A stretch of DNA of 55,000 nucleotides from Prorocentrum cordatum (GCA_963575745.1 CAUYUJ010006324.1:1-55000); one strand, 5' to 3'; positions 26,301 to 34,516 are shown, numbered from the stretch's first letter. Made by a program: numbers and translations. Notes: generated by a model from the letters alone, not told the origin.

Positions 26301-26368
26301 ACAAAGCTGCTGCCGGAGATCCGCTCTGCGCACGGCGGCGCATTTCGTCTCGGACATCTCAAGTTTGA
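23273..26368 (+). CDS. DIRS-B ORF3: reverse transcriptase-RNase H
   Basis: The ORF opens at 23,273 (or the next in-frame ATG, 23,291), overlapping the ORF2 end by 29 or 11 bases. The 1,031-codon frame holds reverse transcriptase (about residues 240-450): QLRLIFDTR, motif A Asp293 (SGDVQCAFYHM), motif B (PMGFSWALHF) and motif C YVDN (394-397). RNase H follows at about 545-740: Asp549 (GSDASEFG), LEGEAL, LVDNM, WIPSERNPSDRLSRG. The motif C Asn is the same as in DIRS-A, so it is a family trait and not a new mutation. Residues after about 740 are low-complexity and overlap the recombinase frame, so they are unlikely to be functional. Confidence 0.82.
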   Translation: MVQGPAMGRELPPSPGDGDPGSSDFLNPRSGGSYRQRDVFPLPLLGPRSDAPASVCRAVRRRRLRLQHSVNWANDAVKALNQMSGYKEAAPAPASLAQKRVLDRFSDCYCRLGPPPSEAGFAQRAFSELLSNHSLYGDAGPTRPYSRDLVAWPDEGAVPVDLHRLLSQADSSWLMDWRSHMLRPATEAQVLVQEACPKGAYIDPILSHSPSAYADFLVCLARRGMFSFRPARGRKGLLGVFCVAKTSDQLRLIFDTRVANCYFNAPPSTRLSAASAFSAIESRGGPCLAASGDVQCAFYHMRVPADMIEWFSLPPIDSGLLMSFGLEGVPQMAGQALLPCITAMPMGFSWALHFCQAAMRNAIQEAGFSPSRVISDGEPGVAFRTADDTAAAGYVDNFLVLGQSQKNVKAAFDQISARLRSVGLLVHEVCEPSRDSTFLGLSLVAGRWLSVKPRNLWRLRFAIERLLARGSASGVFLRVIVGHITWSSMVRREALAILNACYAFIETAKDVVTPLWPQVVLELRRIVAILPLLTTDMCAGWHPLICGSDASEFGLGVCHRSHFEDQVAAIGRVSERVRYRVEGAEKARLNALRESRGFEDSRDVVYAERADYMPLGFMDVYPLLFEEIPADLMRPQDWKDVLAVPVGYDADIMHLEGEALVLAYKHILRAGAAAGRRVVALVDNMCLALACCKGRAKSVHLQSVMLKLASLSLASGCRLRVRWIPSERNPSDRLSRGHLGRFSGFRAARRLPPAGDAAGRTWNGEGAGQSTARDACCHRPAPDRTAGAIGVPHGSRADCDPPGDGGSLQEKCDRCDSLPGPVRQAGPGLARRRGDGRGPSPAHGRLLSPQRVVRPRRAAAGWPRASLPELAGAVGAAVAEGCSRLDPLEAEGACGNPAAIAEGGSHGHVPVAGGGGCALDGRLGRTAARCLPEARRDVQVPVVVRGRGLEAEVQPLLKPPVLPPGLGPPVRPPPRGRVGRLGHSPKERVPGGASKQVGLREELRTVRQGDKAAAGDPLCARRRISSRTSQV
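25560..26144 (+). pseudogene. DIRS-B ORF4: truncated tyrosine recombinase
   Basis: A 194-residue ORF from ATGGCGAAGGAGCG, in the +1 frame relative to ORF3 as in DIRS-A. It contains the core-binding region and the start of the catalytic domain: a TRLPLPKAVAMAM helix and box I Arg171 in AYLRPGETF (Arg167 in DIRS-A CYLRPSEL). It then runs into LRPKYSRC and a stop. The LRHSG block, RGRW and the nucleophile Tyr are not found in any frame before the methyltransferase at about 26,600. The catalytic centre is therefore missing and the copy looks dead unless supplied in trans. Confidence 0.7.
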
Positions 26369-26500
26369 ACATTTCTGGGCGGTGGTCATGGCAGACGGGA
26401 CCCTGGAGGCCAGCATCGGTCACCTCATCCCAGCGACGCTCGCGCTGGCGGTGCGAGCTGCCCGAAGGCTGCGCCCATCAGGCGATCGCAGAAGCCACCA

Positions 26501-27362
26501 GTGAGACCCTCCTACTCCCTCAGTGCCTCTGAAATTCGTGCCCACCTGCAGTGCCGTTTTAAGGGGGAGTTACCTAGGGGAAAGGGGTCCCATAATTCGT
26601 CTCAGTATCGTTTGTTTCTTGAGCTGTTTGCCGGGTCCGGGTCCCTTTCGAAGGCCCTTCGGGGCCTGGGCGTTTCTGCCCTTGACCTGGATTCTAAACA
26701 TTCGGCTGGTGAGGACCACCTGCACCCTGCTTTCATCAAACTCGTTCGTGGGTGGATCTCTAGTGGATGTGTCTCGGGGGTGTTATTGGGAACCCCGTGC
26801 ACGTCTTGGAGCAGGGCCCTCCGTCATCCGCTTCGCTCGCGCGACCGCCCGATGGGCATCCCTCCCGCTTTATTCTCACAGGCGGAGCAAGGACGGCTGG
26901 CGGCAGGGAGTGCCACTTTCACTTTTAGTTGCCGAGTAGTTGATTTATGCATCAAGTGCGGTGTTCCAGTGTATATCGAGAACCCAGCCCTGTCCCAGAT
27001 GGCAGATGTGGTCTGCGCCCCGCATGCTACAGCTGTGCCAAAAACCTATGCATCAGTCAGTTGTTTTCCACATGTGTCAGTATGGCACCCGATGGATGAA
27101 GCCCACTCGTATCTCTGCCTGGCTTTCTCCCTCTCTCCACTCTCTCCAGAAGAAGTGCAATTGTCGCCACGGCCTGTGCAGTAGGACCCAGAAGCCACAC
27201 ATTGTCTTGACGGGAAAGGCTCCTGGCGGCAAAAACTGGACCGCCTTAGCTGCCTCGTATCCGCCGAGATTGGCTCAGTCCGTTGCGAAGTTAATGATCC
27301 ATGGGTCAATGCGAGTCGCTATTCGTCGTTTGTGGGCCCTCGCCTTTGGACTCGATGTCTAG
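26501..27362 (+). pseudogene. DIRS-B cytosine-C5-methyltransferase-like domain, frame-shifted
   Basis: This region corresponds to the end of DIRS-A ORF3 and is in the ORF3 frame up to about 27,060. Motif I reads FLELFAGSGSLSKAL (from about 26,609), motif IV is GTPCTSWSRA (Cys at 26,798, with PCT in place of PCQ) and motif VI is YIENPALS (ENP 26,978-26,986). Homology then continues in the next frame: QYGTRWMKPTRI, a CSRTQKPH block and ASYPPRLAQ align with DIRS-A QWGTPWKKPTRI, CSRTAKKH and QQYPPALCK. One frame break between about 27,055 and 27,075 explains this. The residue-level match across the break shows that the whole domain was once coding. The catalytic Cys and ENP are kept. Confidence 0.72.
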
Positions 27363-27550
27363 CTGCCTGGCAGGTAGCAGCGTCGTGTACTTCCCTGATG
27401 GTCGGGTTGCCGGTGGTGCCGATCCTCTTGGGGGGTGCTGACACTGTTGCCTGTTGGTGCGTCTTGGGGGCTTTGGGCGACCACTGTGTTCCGTTTTAAG
27501 TTTGACTTGTTGGTTCGGCCTTGGTGGCCCAGTCATTCCTGCGGGATTCG

Positions 27551-27688
27551 GGGGATCTCCTTTGCTGTCATCTGGCCTGTGATCCCGTGTCTCGCCCTTG
27601 GCCTTGGGGCCCAGGATGGATGGCTGATGTCGCCTGCGGTCGGAGTTCTCACAAAATTATTTGGCATCCATCGTCCACCTGGTTGTGC
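27551..27688 (+). repeat. DIRS-B terminal repeat B1
   Basis: A 138 bp sequence beginning GGGGATCTCCTTTGCTG and ending GGTTGTGC. It matches B2 at an offset of 288 with a few substitutions near 27,643-27,660. It abuts A2 directly. Confidence 0.92.
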
Positions 27689-27792
27689 TGGTTGATTTTA
27701 GATCTGTAAGCACAGGAGGGTATGGCCGCAAGGATGCCGCATGTGAGAATTCACAGTCCCGTGTGCTATCCGTGGCACGCGGCTCAAGCTCT
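27689..27792 (+). repeat. DIRS-B terminal repeat A2
   Basis: A second copy of the left-end sequence, offset 6,313 from A1. It is followed by a 46-base spacer beginning CCCTCCCGCCCTCCCTGTCG, pyrimidine-rich like the one in DIRS-A. Confidence 0.92.
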
Positions 27793-27838
27793 CCCTCCCG
27801 CCCTCCCTGTCGCTTGCATCCTTTGTGCTGCACTGTCT

Positions 27839-27976
27839 GGGGATCTCCTTTGCTGTCATCTGGCCTGTGATCCCGTGTCTCGCCCTTGGCCTTGGGGCCC
27901 AGGATGGATGGCTGATGTCGCCTGCGGTCAGAGTTCTCGTAAAATTGTCTGGCATCCATCGTCCACCTGGTTGTGC
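27839..27976 (+). repeat. DIRS-B terminal repeat B2 (right end)
   Basis: The right end of DIRS-B, ending GGTTGTGC and followed at once by GATATATATATA microsatellite. Confidence 0.92.
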
Positions 27977-27980
27977 GATA

Positions 27981-28011
<31 letters not shown>

Positions 28012-28017
28012 AGATTT
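27977..28017. repeat. AT / GATATA microsatellite
   Basis: Dinucleotide AT then GATATA repeats forming the right flank of DIRS-B. The left flank is TATC repeat, so the insertion site was an AT-rich simple repeat. Confidence 0.9.
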
Positions 28018-28199
28018 GTTTTTGGGGAGATTTTGGCCGATGAGAACATGTAGAACAATAGCGAAAAGGCCGATGTCGGACGAAATATTCAAAACAATTC
28101 AGAAGTTAGCAACAAACATGCCCCAACAATCGTCCCCAGACTTTTTTGAATACTATTTCTGAACATTCCTCCTGTAGAGGGAGGACAGGCCCGACTTAA
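28018..28199. mobile_element. MITE-1 copy b, right part
   Basis: The right portion of the MITE interrupted at 21,105. Its reverse complement shows the family core (TTAAGTCGGGCC, CTCTACAGGAGGAAT, GGGGACGATT) also seen at 28,618. The right end GCCCGACTTAA closes at 28,199, followed by the 8 bp flank GCCTAGAC. Confidence 0.7.
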
Positions 28200-28207
28200 G
28201 CCTAGAC

Positions 28208-28617
28208 CCCCCCCCCTCACGTCGCGACAAGAATCGCGACGGGCGGTTGTTCGCTAGTTTCGGCTTCCGGGGGGCCTCACCAAGGCCCCCGGGCCGTCAA
28301 GAAGCGACTCGGGATGAAGAGCCGGTCCCGGGGAAGGGGTCCAGACCTCTGGGGATCGACGACGTGAACCAAATCACGGCGTCGGGGGCCTGGGGGGACA
28401 GGCCCAGGAGGCAAGGGGGGATGCATCCGCCCCCAATCGCCCCATCGGTCGCAGGTAGGGGTCTGATGGCCCCACCCCGCCCAGGAGCGTGCGGATTCGC
28501 CATCGGGGGCCCATCGCCGATCGTCGCCGATCGGGGGGGGGTCAGAGAAGTGGCCATACCGATGCCTTGGCCTCGTTGCTGATTTTTGTTGGCTTCCTTG
28601 GGTCGTCGCCACCACGG
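28208..28617. other. Unassigned sequence with a dispersed repeat fragment
   Basis: About 28,255-28,352 is a diverged relative of 33,790-33,893 (shared CTTCC-GGGG, GGATGAA-A-C-GGTC and GGTCCAGAC words). The end of this stretch (about 28,566-28,617) recurs in similar form at 28,781-28,832, on the other side of the MITE. No gene recognised. Confidence 0.45.
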
Positions 28618-28780
28618 TTAAGTCGGGCCCATCTCTCTACAGGAGGAATATTCAAATGTAGGCCAAAAATAGTCAGGGGACGATTTTTGGTGTGTTTCTG
28701 TTGGGCTAATTTCTGGACGTGCTTGGCGTATTTTGGGTTCTCGTCCAAAGTCGGCCTGCAGGGGGACATGCCCGACCTGG
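28618..28780. mobile_element. MITE-1 copy c
   Basis: A 163 bp copy with ends TTAAGTCGGGC and GCCCGACCTGG and core CCAAAAATAGTCAGGGGACG. It sits between two ~50 bp related segments (about 28,566-28,617 and 28,781-28,832, both ending CGTCGCCACCACGG), so no clean 8 bp duplication can be read. Confidence 0.7.
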
Positions 28781-30224
28781 CCCTGGCCTCGCTGCTGATT
28801 CGTGCTGGCCTCCTGGGGTCGTCGCCACCACGGGAGAGGTCCGGGGAGCAGCGGCATCGGTACCTGCCAGTCTCCACCAGGCCGGAAGGGGGGGGAGCGG
28901 GCGCGGGCCGCCGGCGGAAGGGGCCTGTTCCATCGGGGGCATGCGCGCGAGGCCCGAGTTCAGGCTCGGAGCGCGGCCAGAGTCAAGCAGTGGCGAGGCG
29001 ACCTGGCGTGCCTCTAGACCTACCGAAAAATGTTCGAAGGACCTTTCTGTGGTTTCCACGACATGATTTCAGAGCGCTTCTGGCTGGGACTGTCTTGGTT
29101 TTAACACATCGGCTGTATATTCTAAGAACATCGTTTTTGTTATTAGAATGTTTTTGGGTGCTAAGAACATTCCGTGGTAGGCCTATAGGAATTCCAGGAC
29201 GGTCGGTCCCTGCTCAACAGAAGGAGGAAAGCTCTCGCATCAGGCTTCTTCGTTTTTAGTTGGTGTCCTTGTTTCCTCTCTTTCTATGTCCCTGTTTGTC
29301 TGCTCCTCGCTTCGATTATGAGACCTTCTCTATGTGAAAAACGCCACCCCTGTGGTCTACTCTCGTTCTGTCTTCCTCTCACTCACTCCAGGTTTAAATG
29401 TCGTTGGCTTTTGTCTGGGAACTATGATTGTAATGTTAGTTGCGTTCTTTAGGATTTCTTTGTTTCTGTTGGCTTCTGCCCCCAAGCTGGGGCGTCTAGT
29501 TTTGCTGGCTTCTGCCCCCAAGCTGGGGCGTTTGGGGTAGAGGACGCCGAAAACAAACAAGAACCATATAATCAACCACACGACATGAAGAACCATGACA
29601 TCCTATCCCCCAGGGGACAAATCAATTAAACCAACACCCCGATTTCTTTTGGGAGGAAAAACATTGAAGAACAGTAGATTTTGCTTTGTTTCTGAGTTTG
29701 TTGATTTCTGAGCCCAGAGCACTGTTTGCGTTTGTTCTTGCATGTGTTTGTTGATTCCCCGGTTTTTGTTGGTTTCTGCGCCCGCCGCGCCCAGCTGGGG
29801 TGTCTCCCTGGGGGGAGGTGGAGGCGGCGCTGGGGGGGACAGGACGCCGAGAACCAACAATAACAGGAAGAATGTGCGCCGACAGGCGTGGGTACAGCGG
29901 TGCAGGCAACCGCCCACAGAGCGCTTGTCTTTCAAGGTATCCCTCCCTGTAGTGGAAAGAGCGTGTGGGGACTCGTGAGGCGGGAGTTGAAGACGGGAAC
30001 GTCTATTGTCGAATACAAAACAAGCAACACCACCCCATCTACGGCCCTCCATGTTGCGCTACGGGCCATCCGGGGCCGTAGGGTATACCACGCAACAGCC
30101 CACACCAGATTCGTTGGCGTATCCCCCCATCCCACCCCTCCTCCCCCCTTCTCGCCGCAGCAATTTCGGCTAAAGCCGCGCCAGCTCCCTTACAGTCTTT
30201 GTTTTAAAGTTGGCCGCCGTTTGG
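28781..30224. other. Repeat-rich intergenic stretch
   Basis: No gene recognised. At about 29,463-29,545 a short segment (TTGGCTTCTGCCCCCAAGC) is present twice in tandem, and a diverged relative lies at about 29,765-29,870 (CAGCTGGGGTGTC, GGACGCCGA-AAC-AACAA ends). Long open frames on both strands between 28.5 and 29.3 kb show no domain. Confidence 0.4.
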
Positions 30225-30376
30225 ACCAAACGAGACAGTTCGGAGGCCCCCGCGGATCTCTGGGGCGCGCTGGACCCTTCTGCCTGGCGTGCGGACCCGC
30301 GCCTGGAGCGGAGCCAGCGGCGACGCCAGAGGGCTCCAGTGCCGATTCCAGAAATACGCGCGGACCCCCGAAGACT
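30225..30376. repeat. Isolated copy of the GGAGGTCCGCGCGG palindromic repeat
   Basis: A diverged copy of the repeat arrayed at 43,505-44,570. One arm runs CGGAGGCCCCCGCGG...GCGTGCGGA and the opposing arm GGCGACGCCAGAGG...CGCGCGGACCCCCG. It lies directly upstream of the candidate gene at 30,477. Confidence 0.55.
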
Positions 30377-30476
30377 CGAGTACCCGTGTCTGCTGTGCTC
30401 CCCCTTGGCCCCAACGGCGGCCCATGCCATTCTTTGGTCCCTCGGCAGGCCGGCGCGCCGCGCTCCCCGAGCACCG

Positions 30477-33039
30477 ATGTCACCCAAAGGGCCGCCCTGG
30501 AGGGACGACACGCCCTGGGGCGCCGCTGGCGCAGACAGGCTGCCCTTGCTGCCTCTCGCCCCCGAGCGGGCTGCGCGCGCGGGCCCCCCCGCCCACGGCG
30601 GGGGGCGCTCGTCGTGGCGGCCTCCGCTGCAGGGCGGTCCGGCCGCAGCGCCCGCCCACCCCACGCAGGTCGCGGCGGCGGCGGCGGAGTGCCGCCCGCA
30701 GCTCCCGCAGCGCCGGAGCGAGAGCCCGGCGGCCTCCAGCAGCCCCTCCCCGACGCCCCGCAGCACCCGCGGCGCCCTGCGTGCCTACTGCAGGCTCGGG
30801 GGCGCCTCTGGCGGCTCCTCGCCCGCGAGCACGGTGGGGCACGCCTCCTCGGGGTGGTCCTCCGAGAGCGCCTCGCCGCGCTCCGAGGCGGGCGGGCCCC
30901 GCGTCGCGTGGGCCGCGCCCGGCTGGGCGCAGCCGTGCGGTTCCGCGGGCTCCGCGGGCGGCGGCGGCGTGCCGCCGCCGCCGGCGTACGGGCTGCTGCG
31001 GAGCAGGACCGCGGGCTCCGACCCACAGAGCCCGGTGTCGGACCCAGAGCTCGGGTACGCGTCCACGTTGCCCAGGCAGGGCCCGCTGCCGGAGGGAGCG
31101 CTCCTCGTGCGCGAGGCACGCGCCGTGCGGGCTGGGCGCGCTGGCCTGCGCGACGGCACGCACCTCTTCGTGGTCATGGTGGGGGATCCTGACAACATCA
31201 GGCTCGTGCACGAACAGATGATGGGCACATTTTCCACCACCACTACCATACGTACTTGGGGGGGCAGGGAGGATGAGGAGGTCCTCATCCTCCTCCTCCT
31301 CCTCCTCCTCCTCCTGCCCCGAGGGGGCCCCTCCCGTTGGGAGAGAGGTCGGGACCCAAGAGTCCTCCTGGCGTTGGTGGGGAGCGCCGGGCCCGAGGAG
31401 CGATAAGCCCCCGCTCCCCTGGGACGGCCCCCATAAGCGGGGTCCCCTTCCCAGGGGGGGCAGCCTGGTCCCGGGGCCTCCCTCAGGGCGGTGCAGGGAT
31501 TCCCCCCCTGCGTTCGCCGCCTTGGGGCGGGACTGGCTGTCCGTCTTCTCTGTCGTGTCGTCGTCGTCGTCGTCGTCGTCGTTTCGTCGTCGTGGGCCCC
31601 GGGGTCCTTCCGGTTTTTTGCCCGTGTCCCGTGGGTGTGCGGGGGGCCCTGCCCGTTTCGGCTCTCCCCCTTCGTGGGGGCGGTTTCCGCTCGGGCGAGG
31701 CTTCCCGCCTGCCCGTGGGGCGCGTTTTTTTTCCCCGTCCTGCACGGGCGGGCTCGCCCGCCGCCCGCGTGGGCGGGGCGCCGCGGCCGCGCCGCGCGGC
31801 CGCGCGCGGCAACCCGCGGATGCGCGGCTGGGCTGAAACAAAATTACCCCAGTGCGACCCTACCTAGAAGTTGGGTCCCTTAGGAAAGCAGCATTAGTTG
31901 CTATGCAATGCCATACTATGCTGCGCTATGCTGTTCTATGCTATGAAATTATATGCTGCGCTGTGCTATGTTATGCTAAGCTGCGCTGTGCCATGCTGTG
32001 TTATGCTGAGCTATGCCATGATATGCTATGCTATGTTAAGTTACGCTTTACTGTGTTGTGATATGCTGCGCTCTGCTATGCTATGTTCTGCTACGCGATG
32101 CGATGCTAATGCAGCGCTGCGCTATGCTAAGCTAAGGTAAGCTAAGCTCAGCTAAGCTAAGCTAAGCTAACCCTCTAGGCAGAGCCTAGGTAGGGAATTA
32201 CACCCATGATAATGCTTTGCTTTGCTGTCGCTGCTGTTGCCTTGCCTTTGTGTTGCTGCTATGCTATGCCCTGCTATGCTATGCTATGCTACGCTGTGCT
32301 ATGCTGTGCGGTGCTGTGCTGCGCGATGCTATGCTATGTTATGATTTGCTGTGATTACCATGCTATGCTGGGCTATGCTATGATATGCTGTGTTTCGTGA
32401 TGCTATGCTACGCTATGCTATGCTGAAGCTCAGCGAAGCTAAGATGAAGGTAAACTAAGCTAGTATAGACCTGAGCTAAGATAAGCTCAGTTAAGCTAAG
32501 GTGAAATAAACTAAGCTAAGATGAGATGGCAAAGGCTAAGCTAAGGGGACGTAGCTGGGGGAACCGCGGGGCGGATGCCGGGGGAACCGCCCGGGGCGCA
32601 TTCCACTGCCCGGCCCCTTTAAGCTAAGAGAGTAAGAACCCTTTTAGGCAGAGCCTAGGTAGGGAAAAACATCCTCCTCCTCCTCCTCCTCCTCCTCCTC
32701 CTCCTCCTCCTCCTCTTCCTCCTCCTCCTCCTCCGTCTCCCGCCCATGGTAGTGGTGGTGGAAAATTGGCCCATCAAACAGAGCCTGCGAGCCACGGACT
32801 GGACCGCGGGGCACTCCTCGCTGGTGTCGCCCCGCGAGTTCGACTCCCGGTGGGCGCGGGGCGCTTGGGGGCCTGGCCACTGCCGCCACACCGTGCTCTT
32901 CGCGGGAGAGCTGGACTACAGGGAGGGCGTGGGCGTCCTGCGCTGGAACAACTGCTCTGGGCACTACAAGCCGGCCTGCGAGGACCACTGGCGGGTACCC
33001 CTCGGCCACGACACCTTCCGGCCCGTGAGCTTGCGCTAG
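30477..33039 (+). CDS. Two-exon gene, HSSL...SGHYKP-motif protein, interrupted by an introner-like element
   Basis: Exon 1 is 30,477-31,217 (or 31,219) and exon 2 is 32,782 (or 32,784)-33,039. Joined, they give 332 codons with no break. The N-terminal two thirds are Pro/Ser/Ala/Gly-rich. The C-terminus has a folded-looking domain: HLFVVMVGDPDNIRLVHEQ (end of exon 1), then TAGHSSL at about residue 258, VLFAGELDY and NNCSGHYKP (306-311) before the stop. As I recall, the GHSSL...AGEL...SGHY-x-P pattern occurs in plant IQM proteins and many protist proteins, with no defined catalytic role. The pattern spans the exon junction, which supports the splice. The true 5' end is uncertain. The upstream palindromic repeat at 30,225-30,376 argues for the ATG at 30,477 or a missing first exon. 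Confidence 0.5.
31895..32560. repeat. TATGC / GCTAA pentanucleotide microsatellite
   Basis: Degenerate 5 bp repeats (TATGC, TGTGC, TACGC, later GCTAA). They are interrupted at about 32,168-32,200 by AGGCAGAGCCTAGGTAGGGA, and the same 20-base word recurs at 32,645-32,664. The repeat lies inside the introner-like element. Confidence 0.85.
32668..32735. repeat. TCC microsatellite
   Basis: A near-pure (TCC)n tract just inside the right inverted end of the introner-like element. A shorter TCC tract lies inside the left end at about 31,285-31,316. Confidence 0.9.
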
Positions 33040-33155
33040 CCGAGCGGTCGGCGGGGGCCCGCCTCCTCTGCAGCGCTGGGCGGGCCATTGGGCAGGGCCG
33101 CCCCTGCCTGGCGGCGCGCAGAGGGGGGCGATATGGCGAAAGGCGCGGCCGTATA

Positions 33156-33366
33156 GAGCGTGTTTCTTGATTGCTTGGGGCAGAATGGGCATTGTAGCCT
33201 TCCCCCCGCCCCTCCCCCCTATAACGTAACGCCTCTCCCCCCCCAGTGCGCTCTGGGCACTGCCGCCGTGCGCACGGCGGGGGGGAGACGTTACATTATC
33301 CCCCCCCCCTGGCCCCTCCCCCCCCTCTACAATGCCCATTATCGCCGAAAATAATGAAACGCGCTC
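33156..33366. mobile_element. MITE-2 copy 1
   Basis: A 211 bp element with ends GAGCGTGTTTCTTG and AATGAAACGCGCTC. The inner arms ATGGGCATTGTAG and CTACAATGCCCAT are perfectly complementary. The core has C-runs and CACTGCCGCCGTGCGCACGG. Flanking TA dinucleotides may be the target duplication. It lies 116 bases downstream of the stop at 33,039. A second copy is at 47,422-47,637. Confidence 0.75.
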
Positions 33367-33554
33367 TAAGAAGGCATTGGGCTTCTTGGAAACCGTACGT
33401 ATGTCACCCCAACGGGCACAAAGATCAGCGCGCTTCGCGCGTGGCGCGCCTGGGCCCCAGAGTCGCCCTGCTCCAGGGAATGCCCCGCGAGGGGGCGAAG
33501 ATGACCGCGCATCGCGGGGCGCGACGCGTGAGCTTAAGCGATGTGGCAGAAGGG

Positions 33555-33708
33555 TTGAGTCGGGCCTGTCCCTCTACAGGAGGACACGCAAAATTGCCAA
33601 AAATAGTTTAGGAACGATTTTTGGAGCATTATTTGATCATTGCTGCGTTTTTGAATATGTGTTAGTTTTCATCCCGAATCGGCCTGTAGGGGGACATGCC
33701 CGACCTAA
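33555..33708. mobile_element. MITE-1 copy d with perfect 8 bp target duplication
   Basis: A 154 bp element with ends TTGAGTCGGGC and GCCCGACCTAA. The inner arms GTCCCTCTACAGG and CCTGTAGGGGGAC are nearly complementary, and the core is CCAAAAATAGTTTAGGAACG. It is flanked on both sides by CAGAAGGG (33,547-33,554 and 33,709-33,716). This is the clearest copy and defines the family. Confidence 0.85.
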
Positions 33709-33716
33709 CAGAAGGG

Positions 33717-34231
33717 TCCGGAGGGTTCCAAGAAGATGTTTCGGACGGCGGGTGTCTCCTAAGGGAAGCGTGTCCTGAGGTTTCTTCGCGTTTTGAGCTT
33801 CCCGGGGCTACCCATGGGCCCTGGGATTGTCAGAAAACGACCCAGGATGAAAATCTGGTCTTGGGGGAAGGCCCCAAATAGGATCCAGACACGCTTCCCT
33901 CAGGACCGCCCCCCTCCTTCATGGAAGGCCACCCGCCTTGTGCGCGCCACCAGCCTCTTGGGTTGCTCAAGTGCGTGATCTCCTGCACGTCCGTCGATCT
34001 TTGCACCACGCTGCTAACAGTACGAGCCATGGTGTAGAATTTGCAAAAGTAATAGTAGGCAGCAGCACATAAGAAGTGTGCGAAAGCGTGTTCGGCGCTC
34101 TTTCCAGCCCCCCGGCTGGAGTGCCATGGTCTGGGATCCGCAAAGGAGGGTGCCTGTCCAGCACGGTGGCGGACCATTGCAGGGGCCGCCGCTATGCGAA
34201 AGTACAGCTTCAGTCTTCAGCCACTAACCGT
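33717..34231. other. Unassigned sequence upstream of the LINE
   Basis: About 33,790-33,893 is a diverged copy of the repeat at 28,255-28,352. The rest shows no recognisable gene on either strand. Confidence 0.4.
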
Positions 34232-34489
34232 CGCAGTAGGAGGAGGAGGAGGAGGAGGAGGAGGAGGAGGCGGAGGAGGAGGAGGAGGACTCCACGAGCT
34301 CGCCTGCTGCAGGCCGTCTCGCGTGGTGTCTCCTGATTGCCCTGCGACCGTCCGCCTCGCTTTATTCACGACAGCCGCTCTGCGTTGGGCTCTAGTCGCC
34401 CCGTCCTTGGAGGGCTTTTCCGAAGGGCTTAGGCGACCCGTCCTCCTCCTCCTCCTCCTCCTCCTCCTCCTCCTCCTCCTCCTCCTTCC
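34232..34489. repeat. GGA tract and TCC tract in opposite orientation
   Basis: A (GGA)n tract at about 34,232-34,290 and a (TCC)n tract at about 34,441-34,489 are complementary and 150 bases apart. Together they could form a hairpin or triplex-prone structure. They lie immediately upstream of the LINE ORF1. Confidence 0.85.
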
Positions 34490-34516
34490 AGTTTCGGCTC
34501 GCGAGGTGCCGCCCCT

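Larger units (their letters stand above)
21376..27976 (+). mobile_element. DIRS-B: second tyrosine-recombinase retroelement with split direct repeats
   Basis: A 6.6 kb element with the same plan as DIRS-A: A1 (21,376-21,479), ORFs, B1 (27,551-27,688), A2 (27,689-27,792), a 46-base spacer and B2 (27,839-27,976). The terminal sequences differ from those of DIRS-A, so this is a separate lineage. A copies differ at one base seen and B copies at several, so it is older than DIRS-A. Its recombinase lacks the C-terminal half and its methyltransferase has a frame break, so it is probably not autonomous now. The left flank is TATC repeat and the right flank AT/GATATA repeat, with no target duplication. 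Confidence 0.9.
31220..32775. mobile_element. Introner-like element with 30 bp inverted ends (intron of the 30,477-33,039 gene)
   Basis: The left end GATGGGC-ACA-TTTTCC... (31,220-31,249) is the reverse complement of the right end (32,746-32,775) at 28 of 30 positions. Flanks GAACAGAT (31,212-31,219) and AAACAGAG (32,776-32,783) form an imperfect 8 bp direct repeat. Removing 31,220-32,783 (GA...AG) or 31,218-32,781 (AT...AG) keeps the reading frame. The interior is simple repeat: TCC tracts, a CGT tract near 31,556, TATGC repeats and GC-rich palindromic DNA. It has no coding capacity, so it would depend on a transposase in trans. Confidence 0.65.

Noticed and set aside
25383-26423. 346-codon minus-strand ORF over the DIRS-B recombinase
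   Set aside because: Antisense to conserved plus-strand coding, with no recognisable domain.
28489-29259. 256-codon plus-strand ORF spanning MITE-1 copy c
   Set aside because: It crosses a MITE and two diverged duplicates and shows no domain. Its length is explained by high GC.
34485-34506. Degenerate spliced leader before the LINE ORF1 (CCAGTTTCGGCTC)
   Set aside because: Too many mismatches and the AAG end is absent.
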